Positions 63,007 through 64,000 of a DNA stretch of 64,000 bases are shown one piece after another. The DNA is from Carnobacterium funditum DSM 5970. Its GTDB lineage: Bacteria > Bacillota > Bacilli > Lactobacillales > Carnobacteriaceae. The notes beneath the pieces were generated by a model. The model was not told the DNA's origin. It saw nothing but the letters and a program-made list of their open reading frames with translations, and ran no database searches. Numbering within the stretch: the first letter of the stretch is position 1; each line of letters begins with the position of its first letter. The stretch covers positions 124,001-188,000 of the forward strand of contig NZ_JQLL01000001.1 of assembly GCF_000744185.1 (NCBI RefSeq), read 5' to 3'. The position numbers were made by a program, and so were the translations under genes.

Positions 63007-63888
63007 ATGATATATAATAAACGATCTAAACCTATTTCGTTGGTGATTATGGAGTCTTTAGCGCGAAGAACAACATTATCCAAAAAAGATACGCATTACC
63101 TGAATAGTTTGCAAAAGGGGTTTGAAGGTGAATTGGCATTCGACCGTATGGCAGCGAAGTTGGGGGCAGGCTGTACGGTCATAAATGATTTGTTGCTGCA
63201 ACCAAAAATGTCAAATGCTTTCCAAATTGATTCACTGGTATTAATAGGACAGACTGTTTATTTGTATGAAATAAAAAATTATAGCGGCGAGTATTGTTAT
63301 GGTCCAGAAATGCTTTTGAAAAAACCTGATTTTGAGGTAAGTAACCCATTGATTCAAATGCAAAGCTCTAAAAATAAGCTCAAAATATTCTTGAGAGAGC
63401 TGGGCTATACTTTAAAAGTTAAGGCATACGTAGTATACGTTCATCCAGAATTCACTTTATTTCATGCGCCAGAAAATGAGGCTATCTTGCTGCCGACACA
63501 GTTAAAAAGTCACTTTGCCAAATTAAATAAAGAGACTGAATTGCTAGCAGAATCAGCTCATCGCTTTGTCGAAACCCTCATGTTGTATAAAATAGAATCA
63601 ACACCCTTTGTCGAGGATATCCCAAAATATGATTTTAATACCCTTAAAAAAGGCGTTCGCTGTGAGTCTTGTGGTTCATTTGATTTAGTCAATTATCGCC
63701 AAAATTACCAATGCTACGACTGTAGTTACAAAAATACATTTCATTCTGCAATTTTAAATACGATCAAAGAGTATCAACAACTTTTTCCGGATAGCAAGCT
63801 TTCAACACGAATAATCTATCGTTGGTGCAACGAAACAGCTTCGAAAAATCGTATTAAGACAGCACTTAATTCACTTTGTAGACAATAA
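63007..63888 (+). CDS. NERD-domain protein with C-terminal zinc ribbon
   Basis: A 293-residue protein. The NERD (nuclease-related) domain spans about residues 36-135: KGFEGELAFDRMAAKLG, INDLLLQPKMSNAFQIDSLV and VYLYEIKNYSGEY, where Asp and the Glu-x-Lys pair match the restriction-endonuclease-like core. A C-terminal ribbon has CESCGSFDLV and YQCYDCSYK (two Cys-x2-Cys pairs, about 218-240). NERD proteins are thought to process DNA, but their function is not settled. ATG 63007 has AGGAGG six bases upstream; the longer in-frame TTG at 62914 lies inside the last repeat copy and has no ribosome site. It stands alone after the array. Confidence 0.85.
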   Translation: MIYNKRSKPISLVIMESLARRTTLSKKDTHYLNSLQKGFEGELAFDRMAAKLGAGCTVINDLLLQPKMSNAFQIDSLVLIGQTVYLYEIKNYSGEYCYGPEMLLKKPDFEVSNPLIQMQSSKNKLKIFLRELGYTLKVKAYVVYVHPEFTLFHAPENEAILLPTQLKSHFAKLNKETELLAESAHRFVETLMLYKIESTPFVEDIPKYDFNTLKKGVRCESCGSFDLVNYRQNYQCYDCSYKNTFHSAILNTIKEYQQLFPDSKLSTRIIYRWCNETASKNRIKTALNSLCRQ

Positions 63889-63900
63889 AAACGGGAATAA

Positions 63901-64000
63901 TCGTAAGATTTCAAGCAAATTTGGATGAGTAGTAAGCTATTTTAGTGGTACTCATCCAAAATTGCACAGAAGTCGATGAGTACAGACTTATAGCTTAGCA
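63901..64000 (+). repeat. Structured sequence related to the 307-bp repeat, cut by window edge
   Basis: A perfect 11-bp inverted repeat, TTGGATGAGTA (63921-63931) with TACTCATCCAA (63949-63959), is followed by TCGATGAGTACAGAC (63973-63987), which resembles the ATCGATGAGTAGAGACAG module of the array. This may be a diverged member or the start of another array running past the window. Confidence 0.45.

Overview
The window is AT-rich DNA from a low-GC Gram-positive bacterium. AGGAGG-type ribosome sites, frequent TTG and GTG starts, GW-repeat autolysins, an LCP ligase, a CpsBCD phosphoregulatory module and IS30/IS21/IS5 elements point to the order Lactobacillales; Carnobacteriaceae or Enterococcaceae is my best guess, not a proof. 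All genes outside the insertion-sequence block are on the + strand. I found no rRNA, tRNA or CRISPR array.

Region 1 (1-18000) is a cell-surface polysaccharide locus. It holds a cut-off priming sugar transferase, several glycosyltransferases, a Wzy-like polymerase, a Wzz-like protein, a Wzx flippase, and UDP-ManNAcA synthesis (MnaA epimerase plus WecC-type dehydrogenase). A GtrB-like lipid-sugar synthase is paired with a GT-C-type membrane protein. A TagA/WecG-type transferase, a UDP-glucose dehydrogenase, an orphan RmlB and a last glycosyltransferase follow.

Region 2 (18000-26040) encodes wall remodelling: two large secreted hydrolases with 8 and 6 GW-type repeats (one combining a GH73 glucosaminidase and an Amidase_3 domain, one LysM plus GH73), then an LCP polymer-to-peptidoglycan ligase with a good promoter and terminator. 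Region 3 (26200-30050) makes precursors: GalE, GalU, a PglD/NeuD-like acyltransferase and a second MnaA. A structured 290-bp repeat begins directly after the mnaA2 stop codon.

Region 4 (30400-46200) is a second complete capsule/EPS operon: CpsC/CpsD/CpsB control module, CapD-type dehydratase, second Ugd, CapM-like priming transferase, CapN-like reductase, glycosyltransferases, Wzy, pyruvyltransferase and Wzx. CapD, CapN and CapM together suggest a D-FucNAc first sugar. A 4.1-kb piece of this operon is bracketed by two directly oriented IS30 copies.

Region 5 (46300-51530) is an insertion-sequence graveyard. An intact IS21 element abuts a truncated IS21 element, which itself interrupts an IS5-family element. 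Region 6 (51570-54870) holds a SEC-C protein and decayed genes (a doubly frameshifted gene, a SWIM-protein-like tail, a KdgK-like kinase remnant).

Region 7 (55070-60751) is a six-gene operon: solute-binding lipoprotein, alkaline-phosphatase-superfamily enzyme, two permeases, ATPase and a PHP-family hydrolase. It is preceded by a Pho-box-like array of hexamers 11 bp apart. I read it as phosphate-starvation-induced import and intracellular dephosphorylation of an organophosphate or phosphonate; the substrate is unknown.

Region 8 (60796-64000) is a seven-copy tandem array of a 307-bp hairpin-rich repeat, the same family as the single copy at 30048. It is followed by a NERD-domain gene and, at the window edge, sequence with related motifs. 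This array is the least explained structure in the window.
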